A stretch of DNA of 10,970 nt from Gammaproteobacteria bacterium (GCA_030637945.1 DAOWFN010000166.1:1-10970), one strand, 5' to 3'. Shown: positions 1-6,185, counted from the first letter of the stretch. Numbers and translations: made by a program. Notes: a model not told the origin generated them from the sequence alone.

Positions 1-137
1 GACTCACCGGTTTTAGGTGAAAGCTGAGAGATAACTTCATCGGCAAATTGCGAAGTTAATTTTTCAAATGCTGCGCTATAGGCTGATGCGATATCGCCCC
101 ATTTTTCAGGTATTTGATCCGGGCTTAGATTATTCAT
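1..137 (-). CDS. Putative class I SAM-dependent methyltransferase, N-terminal part only
   Basis: The first 45 codons of a minus-strand gene are present, starting at the ATG complementary to 135-137 and running off the left edge. The visible protein begins MNNLSPDQIPEKWGDIASAY and continues with a segment containing AFEKLTSQFADEVISQL. A leading tryptophan in a 'W..ia..Y...fe.lt..fa...l..l' pattern is typical of the helix before the SAM-binding motif of UbiE/Methyltransf_11-like enzymes. The glycine-rich SAM motif itself lies outside the window, so the family is inferred from the N-terminal pattern only. It lies about 100 bp downstream of the DsrE-like gene in the same direction and could be co-transcribed with it. 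The substrate cannot be told. Confidence 0.55.
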   Translation of the reverse strand, partial: MNNLSPDQIPEKWGDIASAYSAAFEKLTSQFADEVISQLSPKTGE

Positions 138-239
138 AAATGATCCTGTTGTTATTCGTGCTATCCAACTGTGGATGCGAAAAAACCGTTCCATACATTT
201 TTTTCACACCTACAGGTCATCTCTACACATATGTTTGCT

Positions 240-887
240 CTAAATAAACAAAGTAACATCTGCATCTTTCGCTGTCGGTAAAAACGACGCTGCGCCAACC
301 CAGTCAGCCACTTCAGGTAGGAAGTCATCCATTTTCCAGCCGAACAGATCGACCGTCATCTGACAGGCAATCATTTTGACCCCGGCTTCCAGACTCAGTT
401 CACGTAATTCTTCGATAGTAGCGACACCCTTGTTGGCCATGGTCTGTTTCATTAGTCCCGTCGCCATTTTTTCAAAACCCGGTATGTTGCTGCTTACCGC
501 ATTTGGAATGTTCCAGTTAATAGCCTTAAACCATTCCGGTCCAAATGGCATTTTCATCGGCATCGCCGGATTACCCAGCGGGCTGATTTCCAGATTCAGA
601 TCTTTTTTGAGCAGACTTAAACCATAAAATGTAAAAAACAGCTCGACATCCCAACCCAGTGCGGCGGCGGATGAAGCCAGAATAAATGGCGGATAGGCCC
701 AATCCAGACTACCCTTCGTTACCACGATGGCCATACTCGGCGTTTTATTCACTTTGTATTTTTCCATATGCTCTTCAAATTTTTTCTCAAACCAGTCATC
801 CGGATTTTTCGCCGGGGTTATAGCTGAAGCTTTTTCCATAGTCGTTTCATTTTTCTTCAGTTCATTTACGTTTGCTAAATTAGTCAT
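240..887 (-). CDS. DsrE/DsrF/DrsH-like family protein (DsrE2 type)
   Basis: This 215-residue protein matches the DsrE2-like branch of the DsrE/DsrF/DrsH superfamily, small proteins that pass persulfide sulfur between carriers such as TusA and oxidation or thiolation enzymes. The N-terminal 45 residues are charged and probably a linker. A Rossmann-like core follows: strand SMAIVVTKGSLDWAYPPF (51-68), an Ala-rich helix ending in GWDVELFFTFYGLSLL (78-93), a Pro/Met-rich stretch near 103-115, and GVKMIACQMTVDLFGW (169-184). Cys175 is the only cysteine and sits where DsrE2 proteins carry their conserved sulfur-binding Cys. The start is supported by an AGGAG about 8 nt upstream of the ATG. It is divergent from a LysR regulator across a gap with an operator-like palindrome. 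A sulfur-carrier role is inferred from family membership; the substrate is unknown. Confidence 0.82.
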   Translation of the reverse strand: MTNLANVNELKKNETTMEKASAITPAKNPDDWFEKKFEEHMEKYKVNKTPSMAIVVTKGSLDWAYPPFILASSAAALGWDVELFFTFYGLSLLKKDLNLEISPLGNPAMPMKMPFGPEWFKAINWNIPNAVSSNIPGFEKMATGLMKQTMANKGVATIEELRELSLEAGVKMIACQMTVDLFGWKMDDFLPEVADWVGAASFLPTAKDADVTLFI

Positions 888-953
888 GCGTTATCTCCTG
901 TGTTAAAAATGATCAAATATAAAGCCATTGAATTTATTTCACTTTACAGTCAC

Positions 954-969
954 ATTAGACTAGTCTTAT
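954..969. promoter_or_regulatory. Secondary palindrome in the dsrE-like/lysR gap
   Basis: A perfect 10-bp palindrome (agactagtct, 957-966) extends to 16 bp with one mismatched pair. T956 and A968 give a T-N11-A spacing, the loose consensus of LysR-type binding sites. It lies between the perfect palindrome at 1000-1022 and the DsrE-like start, about 49 bp centre to centre from that palindrome. A role as a second (activation) site is a guess. AT-rich DNA readily produces short palindromes. Confidence 0.3.
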
Positions 970-999
970 ATTATTAATAACCGCTTGATTTGGAATATT

Positions 1000-1022
1000 A
1001 CTCATTCCATAATGGAATGAGT
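1000..1022. promoter_or_regulatory. Putative LysR-type operator (perfect inverted repeat)
   Basis: Arms actcattcca (1000-1009) and tggaatgagt (1013-1022) are perfect reverse complements around a 3-nt spacer. The core TTCCATAATGGAA (1005-1017) fits the T-N11-A dyad that LysR-type regulators recognise. It lies in the divergent gap, 43 bp before the LysR start, as expected for an autoregulatory site that also controls the DsrE-like gene. The symmetry is seen directly; the assignment to this regulator is inferred. Confidence 0.65.
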
Positions 1023-1064
1023 TAATAACCAACCTCCTGAAACACTTATTTTAAGAGGGTTTGT

Positions 1065-1952
1065 ATGGATGTAATGCACAGTATGGCCGTGTTTAGGCGC
1101 GTCGTCGAAGCGAAAAGTTTTTCTGCTGTGGCACGTGAAACGAATATGTCGCAGTCAACTGTGAGTAAACATATCGCCTCACTTGAGGAACGCCTGGACA
1201 CCAAGCTGCTTAATCGCAGTACACGCTCTTTAAAACTCACGGAAGCCGGCAAGGAGTATTACCACCACTGCATCCGCATTCTTAACGATTTTCAGGAAGC
1301 TGAAGCAAGTGTCGGCAAAGGCAAAATCGACCCCACAGGCACATTACGTATCTCAACCAGCGCGGCGTTTGGCCGTACCTACATTCTTCCACATCTGGGC
1401 GAATTCCTGAGCTCTTACCCCGATATCAACATCGATCTTATATTTGCTGATGATTACACTGATCTAGTAAAGGAAGGCATCGATCTGGCGATTCGTATTG
1501 GCCCACTGGAAGACTCCTCGCTGATCGCCAAAAAAATTGGTTCAAGCCCGCGTATCGTCATCGCCAGTCCGGAATATCTGGTGAATAATGGCCGCCCAAA
1601 AAAACCTGCCGACCTCATCAAACATAACTGCCTATTTTATTCACTGCAAAAATCGCCTGACCTCTGGTATTTCAACAGCACGCAGGAAGGCGACGAGTCA
1701 ATTCGTGTTAACGGACGCTTCAAAGCTAGTAGCCCTGATGCTGTATGCGATGCAACGCTGGAAGGCCTCGGTGTATCGATATTAGCTGAATGGTATGTAC
1801 GAAAATATATTAAAGAGGGAAAATTAAAAATAATTATGCCCGATTTTAAACCGACCGCATACGATATTCACGCGGTGTATCCAGAACGAAGATTCGTACC
1901 GCAAAAAGTTAAACGTATGATCGAGTTTCTTACAGACAAAATAAATGGATAG
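1065..1952 (+). CDS. LysR-family transcriptional regulator
   Basis: At 295 residues this has the usual LysR length. An N-terminal winged helix-turn-helix spans about residues 1-60, with MSQSTVSKHIASLEERL (28-44) as the recognition region and LLNRSTRSLKLTEAG (48-62) as the wing. A linker helix follows (about 63-90), then a periplasmic-binding-protein-like effector domain from about 92 containing TGTLRISTSAAFGR, the DLAIRIGPLEDSSL segment and GLGVSILAEW. An AGAGGG lies about 6 nt before the ATG. The gene is transcribed divergently from the DsrE-like gene and almost abuts the convergent TusA-like gene (13-bp gap). The inducer is unknown. By context it probably regulates the DsrE-like sulfur-carrier gene and itself through the 1000-1022 palindrome. 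The family call is secure; the target is inference. Confidence 0.93.
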   Translation: MDVMHSMAVFRRVVEAKSFSAVARETNMSQSTVSKHIASLEERLDTKLLNRSTRSLKLTEAGKEYYHHCIRILNDFQEAEASVGKGKIDPTGTLRISTSAAFGRTYILPHLGEFLSSYPDINIDLIFADDYTDLVKEGIDLAIRIGPLEDSSLIAKKIGSSPRIVIASPEYLVNNGRPKKPADLIKHNCLFYSLQKSPDLWYFNSTQEGDESIRVNGRFKASSPDAVCDATLEGLGVSILAEWYVRKYIKEGKLKIIMPDFKPTAYDIHAVYPERRFVPQKVKRMIEFLTDKING

Positions 1953-1965
1953 CAGGATCTTCTCG

Positions 1966-2211
1966 CTAGTCTCGCTGCTTAATCAAAAAATAAAATAGCG
2001 CATCCATCTCACCCTGATCAAGCAGCTGCAAATTTCTCTGCCGACAAAATGCTGGCATATCCGTTTGCAGGGCCTGCTTCCCGGACACTGCCAATAATGT
2101 CTGTCCAGGCAATAAGCTTTCTAAAGCATCATTTAGTTTTGAAAACGGAACAGCGCAATCAGTGCCGGAAATATCGACAAACAAGTCGCAAAATATTGAA
2201 TCAAGACTCAT
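1966..2211 (-). CDS. TusA-like sulfurtransferase (variant Cys motif)
   Basis: This 81-residue protein has the TusA/SirA pattern: strand LFVDISGTDCAVPF (10-23), helix KLNDALESLLPGQTLLAVSG (25-44), then TDMPAFCRQRNLQLL (50-64) and a closing strand ALFYFLIKQ (71-79). TusA proteins relay persulfide sulfur on the first Cys of a CPxP motif. Here the motif reads Cys19-Ala-Val-Pro22, so the Cys and last Pro remain and the first Pro is lost. Two other cysteines (8 and 56) are present. Upstream sequence AAAGGAC sits very close to the ATG, so the ribosome site is imperfect. It is convergent with the LysR gene and separated from folK by a hairpin repeat. With the DsrE-like gene it suggests local sulfur-relay functions. 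Fold assignment is good; activity is uncertain. Confidence 0.72.
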   Translation of the reverse strand: MSLDSIFCDLFVDISGTDCAVPFSKLNDALESLLPGQTLLAVSGKQALQTDMPAFCRQRNLQLLDQGEMDALFYFLIKQRD

Positions 2212-2246
2212 GTCCTTTGGCTTTTCTGAAAAATATAGCTACCGCA

Positions 2247-2312
2247 ATCGCGGAACAAGATTCCGCTCCTACGGAGTGCATGCATTGTAGGAGCGCAATC
2301 TTGTTCCGCGAT
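2247..2312. repeat. Interspersed hairpin repeat, copy 1 (REP/MITE-like)
   Basis: Two 25-nt arms, 2247-2271 and 2288-2312, are inverted repeats matching at 24 of 25 positions around a 16-nt loop containing tgcatgca. The left arm starts atcgcggaacaag and ends ccgctccta. The same left arm recurs at 5053-5077. Motifs of the type 'gtaggagcg...ccgcga' are known as intergenic REP-like repeats in many gammaproteobacteria. It lies 24 nt beyond the folK stop, where it could end or stabilise the folB-folK transcript. No transposase is linked to it. Confidence 0.8.
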
Positions 2313-2335
2313 GCAGTTATTAGAAAAGCGCGACA

Positions 2336-2836
2336 CTAAAATATAAACTCGATGGGACGCAGTTTTTCTTTACTCTTATCAAATGCTGACCACAGTTCCG
2401 CATAATTTGAGCCAACCTCAGGATGTTTTAGGTCTGGCGCAATCTCAGCTAACGGCCATAAAACAAAAGCATTCTTTAATATCTCACCACGCGGCAGTTT
2501 CAAACCATCTTCATCCAGCTGTAAATCATCGTACAGCAACAGGTCAAGATCCAGCGTTCGAGAAGAAAACTTAGGCCCACTACGATCACGACCATTAGCA
2601 TCTTCAATATCACGTAAAACTTGATTAGTTTCATGAACGGGCATACTTACCTGGCATGAGATCACCATGTTATAAAATGCATCCCCACTAAAGCCAACGG
2701 CTTCGCTCTCATAAACCGAAGACAGAACGAGTTCACCAAAAGCGCTTTTTAGCGCATGGATACCGGCTCTGGTATTTTCTTCACGATTGATATTACTGCC
2801 AAGACTGATGTAAATAATTGCCACTGCCCGATTCAC
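2336..2836 (-). CDS. folK: 2-amino-4-hydroxy-6-hydroxymethyldihydropteridine diphosphokinase (HPPK), divergent
   Basis: HPPK transfers pyrophosphate from ATP to 6-hydroxymethyl-dihydropterin in cytosolic folate synthesis. The sequence shows the N-terminal strand IIYISLGSNINREEN (7-21), the pterin-side FYNMVISCQV (54-63), and the signature SRTLDLDLLLYDD (92-104), whose two Asp residues bind magnesium. Compared with my memory of E. coli HPPK, the late loop reads LPRGEILKNAFVLWPL, so the usual His after the Pro and a conserved Arg are missing. The start at 2836 is a GTG with its AAAGG directly abutting. A second GTG at 2824, which begins the protein right at the first strand, has a better-spaced AAGGGTGA and is probably the true start (162 residues). 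It begins just after folB, so the two are likely co-transcribed. It may be a paralogue of a main FolK elsewhere. Confidence 0.88.
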   Translation of the reverse strand: MNRAVAIIYISLGSNINREENTRAGIHALKSAFGELVLSSVYESEAVGFSGDAFYNMVISCQVSMPVHETNQVLRDIEDANGRDRSGPKFSSRTLDLDLLLYDDLQLDEDGLKLPRGEILKNAFVLWPLAEIAPDLKHPEVGSNYAELWSAFDKSKEKLRPIEFIF

Positions 2837-2839
2837 CCT

Positions 2840-3199
2840 TTAGCGCTGACCGCGCTCGATGATAACGCCTACCGACCTGGAACCAGTTACAGCCCCCAGC
2901 TTGCTCAGTTTTAATCGGCACCATGGAACATTGAATTCAGCCATGATGATCGCAACAAGACGCTCAGACAGTGTTTCAACCAGCTGAAACTGGCTTTCTT
3001 CTGTAAATGCGATCAATCGTTTGGCAACGGCCTTGTAATTCAAAGCATCATCAATGTTTTCAGATGTTGCCGGTTTTGTATTGTCAGCCGCCATTTCAAT
3101 ATCCAGCGCGATTGTCTGCTTAACTTCCCGCTCCCAGTCATAGATACCAATAATGGTCTCTATGCGTAAATCTTCAATAAATACAATATCTAACGCCAT
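2840..3199 (-). CDS. folB: Dihydroneopterin aldolase
   Basis: FolB splits 7,8-dihydroneopterin into 6-hydroxymethyl-dihydropterin and glycolaldehyde, the step before HPPK. The 119-residue length is typical. Motifs include DIVFIEDLRIETIIGIYDWE (4-23) with the active-site Glu region, the DALNYKAVAKRL segment with its conserved Tyr, LVETLSERL (73-81), and a C-terminal LSKLGAVTGSRSVGVIIER with the catalytic-type Lys. The enzyme family forms ring-shaped oligomers in the cytosol. The gene is first in a minus-strand folB-folK unit, its stop lying a few bases before the folK start. Upstream is a perfect TATAAT (3286-3291) for its own promoter, divergent from rpmB. Confidence 0.95.
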   Translation of the reverse strand: MALDIVFIEDLRIETIIGIYDWEREVKQTIALDIEMAADNTKPATSENIDDALNYKAVAKRLIAFTEESQFQLVETLSERLVAIIMAEFNVPWCRLKLSKLGAVTGSRSVGVIIERGQR

Positions 3200-3285
3200 T
3201 ATTAAAACTCTCTACCGAATCATCCGTTCACTAACACTACTACAGCGGTATTTCAGGGTAATTCTGTGATTTACAATATCGCGCT

Positions 3286-3291
3286 ATTATA
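3286..3291 (-). promoter_or_regulatory. Putative -10 box of the folB-folK promoter
   Basis: On the minus strand this is a perfect TATAAT, 87 bp before the folB ATG. No convincing -35 box lies 16-18 bp upstream, so the promoter may rely on the -10 or an activator. The match is seen; its use is inferred. Confidence 0.45.
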
Positions 3292-3347
3292 CATGCCCAC
3301 GGATTGTGGCATGTCGACCGAAGCCCTGAATAGACACACTATTTTAC

Positions 3348-3376
3348 TTGTCAGCAGGGCTATTCTTCGCTAGAAT
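3348..3376 (+). promoter_or_regulatory. Sigma70-type promoter of rpmB-rpmG
   Basis: TTGTCA (3348-3353) and TAGAAT (3371-3376) are separated by exactly 17 bp, each one base from consensus. Transcription would start near 3383, leaving a leader of about 70 nt before rpmB. This fits a highly expressed ribosomal protein operon. Confidence 0.7.
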
Positions 3377-3454
3377 TGCCGGCTCGTTTTTACAGGGGTC
3401 TCACGAACATGTTTTGAGGCCTGTTTTTAATATTTTTGGTTTGGAGTAATTACA

Positions 3455-3691
3455 ATGTCTAGAGTATGTCAGGTCACTGGAAAACGCCCGGTAGCCGGTA
3501 ACAACGTATCCCATGCTCATAACAAAACAAGACGTCGCTTCCTGCCTAACTTGCACAGCCATCGTTTTTGGGTTGAAACTGAGAACCGCCATGTAAAACT
3601 GCGCGTATCTGCCAATGGCATGCGCATTATCGATAAAAAAGGCATCGATGTGGTTTTAGCTGAAATGCGCTCACGCGGCGAAAGGGTTTAA
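3455..3691 (+). CDS. rpmB: 50S ribosomal protein L28
   Basis: This 78-residue basic protein has the standard bacterial L28 length and landmarks: SRVCQVTGKRPVAGNNVSHA at the N-terminus, then NKTRRRFLPNLHSHRFWVE, and a C-terminal KGIDVVLAEMRSRGERV. L28 is part of the large ribosomal subunit near the exit-site region. A GGAG lies 9 nt before the ATG. The gene is followed by rpmG after 12 bp, the usual bacterial pairing, and is driven by the promoter at 3348-3376. Confidence 0.98.
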   Translation: MSRVCQVTGKRPVAGNNVSHAHNKTRRRFLPNLHSHRFWVETENRHVKLRVSANGMRIIDKKGIDVVLAEMRSRGERV

Positions 3692-3703
3692 AAGGAGACA
3701 ATC

Positions 3704-3859
3704 ATGCGCGAAAAAATTAAAATGGTTTCATCTGCGAAAACTGGTCATTTTTACACTACGACCAAAAATAAACGCACCATGCCTGAAAAACTGGAAATGA
3801 AAAAATTCGATCCAGTCGTTCGTAAGTATGTAATGTATAAGGAAGCCAAGATTAAATAA
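3704..3859 (+). CDS. rpmG: 50S ribosomal protein L33
   Basis: This 51-residue protein reads MREKIKMVSSAKTGHFYTTT at the start, then a KNKRTMPEKLEMKKFDPVVR segment, and ends KYVMYKEAKIK. This is the full length and pattern of L33, a small basic protein of the large ribosomal subunit. It has no cysteines, so it is the zinc-independent form. An AAAGGAG is placed 6 nt before the ATG. It follows rpmB by 12 bp in one operon and is closed by the terminator at 3885-3917. Confidence 0.97.
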   Translation: MREKIKMVSSAKTGHFYTTTKNKRTMPEKLEMKKFDPVVRKYVMYKEAKIK

Positions 3860-3884
3860 CACATTATTTGATACGACATGCATT

Positions 3885-3917
3885 AACAAAAAACCCGGCA
3901 TTGCCGGGTTTTTTGTT
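3885..3917 (+). terminator. Rho-independent terminator after rpmG
   Basis: A perfect 15-bp stem (3885-3899 with 3903-3917) around a 3-nt loop has a GC-rich upper part (cccggc/gccggg). An A-run and a T-run of six lie at its base. It begins 26 nt after the rpmG stop. Confidence 0.93.
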
Positions 3918-4069
3918 GCCCGATAACACCTGAAAACCTGGCCTGCAAGATACGTCACCATAAATTCATCAGTGACTCTCTACCAACAAAACATGACATT
4001 TATCAAAATATCACTACCCGATATTTGTTAGTCTTGAGAATTACTCGCCCTAAACACAGCCTGAAAACT

Positions 4070-5029
4070 ATGGACACTAAAAACACGATTATCGATAAAC
4101 CGGCCACTAAAAAAGCGTCTACTGCAAAACGCACAAAAAAAGATCTGAAGGAAATTCTGGCCGATATGTCAGACCCTGAAAAAGTACTGGCCTCACCCGA
4201 TATCATCTCTGCTGATGATTTACTCGAGGTCAGTTATGAGCTGAAAGAATATCCTTACCCTGAAAAAATAGGCAAAAAAGAGTACGAACATGAAAAACAA
4301 TTATTACAGGCAGAGTTGTTAAAAGTTCAGGTCTGGGTCAAAGAAGAACAGAAACGTATTGTGGGCTTCTTCGAGGGTCGTGATGCTGCCGGCAAAGGCG
4401 GCACCATCAAACGCTTTATGGAACACCTAAACCCCCGCTCAGCTCATGTCGTCGCATTAGAAAAACCAAGCGAAGTCGAACAGGGGCAATGGTATTTCCA
4501 GCGTTACATCCGGCAACTACCTACCAACGGCGAGATAGTGCTGTTTGACCGCTCCTGGTACAATCGCGCCGGTGTTGAGCGCGTGATGCACTTTTGTACG
4601 CCAGAAGAACATCTGGAATTTTTACGCACCGCCCCGGAACTGGAACGCATGCTGGTACACTCTGGCATGATCATGCGCAAGTACTGGTTCTCAGTCAGCC
4701 GACATGAACAGTTGCGCCGTTTTCATTCACGCTCGCATGATCCACTAAAACATTGGAAACTTAGCCCGATAGACCTTGAATCATTAGATAAATGGGACGA
4801 CTATACCGAGGCCAGACGCAGCATGTTCTTTCACACGGATACCGCGGACGCGCCCTGGGTAGTGGTTAAATCAGACGATAAGAAACGCGCACGGATTAAC
4901 TGTATGCGGCATTTTTTATATAGTCTGGATTATCCGGCAAAAGATCCTACTATCGCGTACAAACCCGATGAGAAAATTGTTGGGACTGTGAATTCTTTAT
5001 ACCCGAAAAAACAGGCGAAGTACGTTTAA
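4070..5029 (+). CDS. ppk2: Polyphosphate kinase 2 (PPK2 family)
   Basis: PPK2 enzymes transfer phosphate between polyphosphate and nucleoside di- or monophosphates, usually making GTP or ATP from polyphosphate. The 319-residue form from the ATG at 4070 has a Lys-rich N-terminal tail (about 1-60). The kinase core has Walker A GRDAAGKGG (103-111), EKPSEVEQGQWYFQRYIRQL (131-150), Walker B LFDRSWYNRAGVE (158-170), and a lid region with RRFHSRSHDPLKHWKLSP (216-233). The DKWDDYTEARRSMF segment and WVVVKSDDKKRARIN follow, all standard for single-domain PPK2. An upstream in-frame TTG at 4025 would add 15 residues, but the ATG is preferred because the added stretch is not PPK2-like. Neither start has a strong ribosome site. 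The gene stands alone after the rpmG terminator. Confidence 0.95.
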   Translation: MDTKNTIIDKPATKKASTAKRTKKDLKEILADMSDPEKVLASPDIISADDLLEVSYELKEYPYPEKIGKKEYEHEKQLLQAELLKVQVWVKEEQKRIVGFFEGRDAAGKGGTIKRFMEHLNPRSAHVVALEKPSEVEQGQWYFQRYIRQLPTNGEIVLFDRSWYNRAGVERVMHFCTPEEHLEFLRTAPELERMLVHSGMIMRKYWFSVSRHEQLRRFHSRSHDPLKHWKLSPIDLESLDKWDDYTEARRSMFFHTDTADAPWVVVKSDDKKRARINCMRHFLYSLDYPAKDPTIAYKPDEKIVGTVNSLYPKKQAKYV

Positions 5030-5052
5030 AGCCAGATTAAACCTAACAGCAT

Positions 5053-5187
5053 ATCGCGGAACAAGTTTCCGCTCCTACGGGCAATGTGCAAATCTATAGG
5101 AGCGGAAAAAACTTTCTGGAAAAGTTTTTCACGTAAGCCCCTTTAGGGGTGAGGCATGGGGATGTACTGAATAATCTTGTTCCGCAA
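5053..5187. repeat. Interspersed hairpin repeat, copy 2, interrupted
   Basis: The left arm 5053-5077 matches copy 1 (2247-2271) at 24 of 25 positions, and both continue into cgg. The right arm starts normally at taggagcgga (5097-5106), is broken by about 65 bp, and resumes as aatcttgttccgc (5173-5185), a 13-nt segment also present in copy 1. It lies between the convergent ppk2 and dUTPase genes and could help end both transcripts. Confidence 0.7.
5107..5172. mobile_element. Possible small insertion within the hairpin repeat
   Basis: This segment separates the two halves of the right arm of the repeat at 5053-5187. It contains a 9-bp perfect hairpin (aaaaacttt 5107-5115, aaagttttt 5121-5129), a short cccct/agggg stem (5138-5149) and the phrase gaggcatggggatgt. 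It has no coding capacity. A nested non-autonomous element is one reading; simple divergence of the arm is another. The T-run after the first hairpin could also act as a weak terminator. Confidence 0.35.
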
Positions 5188-5205
5188 TTCCCTTAGGCAA
5201 CGATA

Positions 5206-5218
5206 AACTATCCGTTAA
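5206..5218. repeat. Short direct repeat at the 3' edge of the dUTPase gene
   Basis: aactatccgttaa here and aactgtccgttaa at 5845-5857 match at 12 of 13 positions in direct orientation. They bracket the dUTPase gene, this copy overlapping its stop codon. They could be footprints of gene insertion or coincidence. Confidence 0.35.
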
Positions 5219-5829
5219 GCTGCGTAATTCTGAGATAGCGCAGCATAAACATCATCCTGAAACGTTTGGCTATCAATATTTAGCTCTTCCATTATATCGG
5301 CGAGATATTCGTTGTCTTCACGACCATTCCATATTTTTTCATAAGTGCCTTCTTTATAACCATTATCCTGCCTGAACATATTCAATACATTTTTACCAAC
5401 ATAAATCTCATACAGCTCGTCAAACGACATATCAAGATATTTCATTATTCCAGCAATAAAAGAAAAATGCGCACCCTGATCAGTCAGCGTTACCAGGGCA
5501 AGACACTCGATGGTTTTACGGATATCCTCAGCCTGCATCGAATTTTCAAAGTCTTTAGCGATAAGCTCCGCAGCATTACCCAGTGATTCATTCTGCTCAA
5601 GACGAATACTTAACGCAAAATGTACGATATCAACCACTTCAAGTTTCACCTGCATAAAATCCGGATCCTGCTTCTTCCACCACTTCCAGCCGTAATGTTC
5701 CAGCATCTCTGAAGATTCCATCCAGATAGCCCGATACCATTCATTGCCGGCAGAACGCCAGTCTGTATTTACTTTTGAATTCATCGAGTCTTGTAACTCG
5801 AGCATGTTGATTATTTTTTGTTTCATCAT
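5215..5829 (-). CDS. Dimeric all-alpha dUTPase (dUTP diphosphatase, MazG-like superfamily)
   Basis: The 204-residue protein resembles the dimeric dUTPases of Campylobacter and trypanosomatids, not the trimeric Dut family. These all-helical enzymes hydrolyse dUTP (and often dUDP) to dUMP, keeping uracil out of DNA. Visible motifs are the helix WYRAIWMESSEMLEHYGWKW (31-50) with the metal-binding ExxE (Glu38, Glu41), LEVVDIVHF (63-71) with the second ExxD (Glu64, Asp67), a helix NVLNMFRQDNGYKEGTY (147-163), and the highly typical KIWNGREDNEYL (165-176). The ribosome site before the double ATG at 5829 is weak, and the true start could be Met2 or Met9. The gene is convergent with ppk2 and is bracketed by a 13-bp near-perfect direct repeat. 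The family call is strong; the exact substrate range is inferred. Confidence 0.88.
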   Translation of the reverse strand: MMKQKIINMLELQDSMNSKVNTDWRSAGNEWYRAIWMESSEMLEHYGWKWWKKQDPDFMQVKLEVVDIVHFALSIRLEQNESLGNAAELIAKDFENSMQAEDIRKTIECLALVTLTDQGAHFSFIAGIMKYLDMSFDELYEIYVGKNVLNMFRQDNGYKEGTYEKIWNGREDNEYLADIMEELNIDSQTFQDDVYAALSQNYAA

Positions 5830-5844
5830 AAAGGCAGGGTAATT

Positions 5845-5857
5845 AACTGTCCGTTAA
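5845..5857. repeat. Short direct repeat at the 5' edge of the dUTPase gene
   Basis: This is the partner of the 13-bp sequence at 5206-5218, with one difference. It sits 16 bp outside the dUTPase start codon. It also overlaps the small attaac/gttaat dyad, so an operator role is an alternative. Confidence 0.35.
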
Positions 5858-6000
5858 TACTAAATAGAATATTCTATCGAATCAAATTTTATAATCTATT
5901 CAAGCCTGCACAAGACAATAAAGACTGGGATTAAAACAGCGCTTATCTCGATTACAATATAAATCAAACTCTGGAAATTCATACTATTCAATTGATAATT

Positions 6001-6020
6001 TAGCGTTTAAAAATTTTACA
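6001..6020 (+). promoter_or_regulatory. Direct repeat A, candidate upstream activator site
   Basis: The 20-bp sequence tagcgt-tt-aaaaattttaca recurs at 6120-6139 with differences only at its 7th and 8th bases. It lies about 230 to 211 bp before the start predicted from the -24/-12 promoter at 6205-6220. The repeat is seen directly; an enhancer function is inferred. Confidence 0.5.
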
Positions 6021-6119
6021 GCGATGCATCATAAAAAAAACGTAAAAAAAACTTAAATTTCAATATGTTAAAGTTAAAATCAATAAGTTACTAAAGTCCT
6101 CAAAATTAATGTTAATTTG

Positions 6120-6139
6120 TAGCGTCAAAAAATTTTACA
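6120..6139 (+). promoter_or_regulatory. Direct repeat B, candidate upstream activator site
   Basis: This second copy, tagcgt-ca-aaaaattttaca, matches 6001-6020 at 18 of 20 positions, 119 bp downstream. At roughly -111 to -92 relative to the predicted start, it is in the usual range for a sigma54 enhancer-binding protein. Confidence 0.5.
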
Positions 6140-6185
6140 AAACCAATAGTTCACCATAAAACAAGAATGACTTAACCAGTTGTTT

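Noticed and set aside
376..627. Plus-strand open frame of 83 codons opposite the DsrE-like gene
   Set aside because: It is antisense to a well-supported gene and its translation has no recognisable family pattern.
2049..2339. Plus-strand open frame of 96 codons
   Set aside because: It overlaps the TusA-like gene on the other strand and runs through the hairpin repeat; the protein looks random.
3728..3961. Minus-strand frame across rpmG and its terminator
   Set aside because: It covers the rpmG gene and a strong terminator hairpin, so it cannot be a real gene here.
4025..4069. TTG-initiated extension of the PPK2 gene
   Set aside because: The extra 15 residues do not resemble PPK2 N-termini, and an ATG at 4070 gives the usual kind of Lys-rich start.
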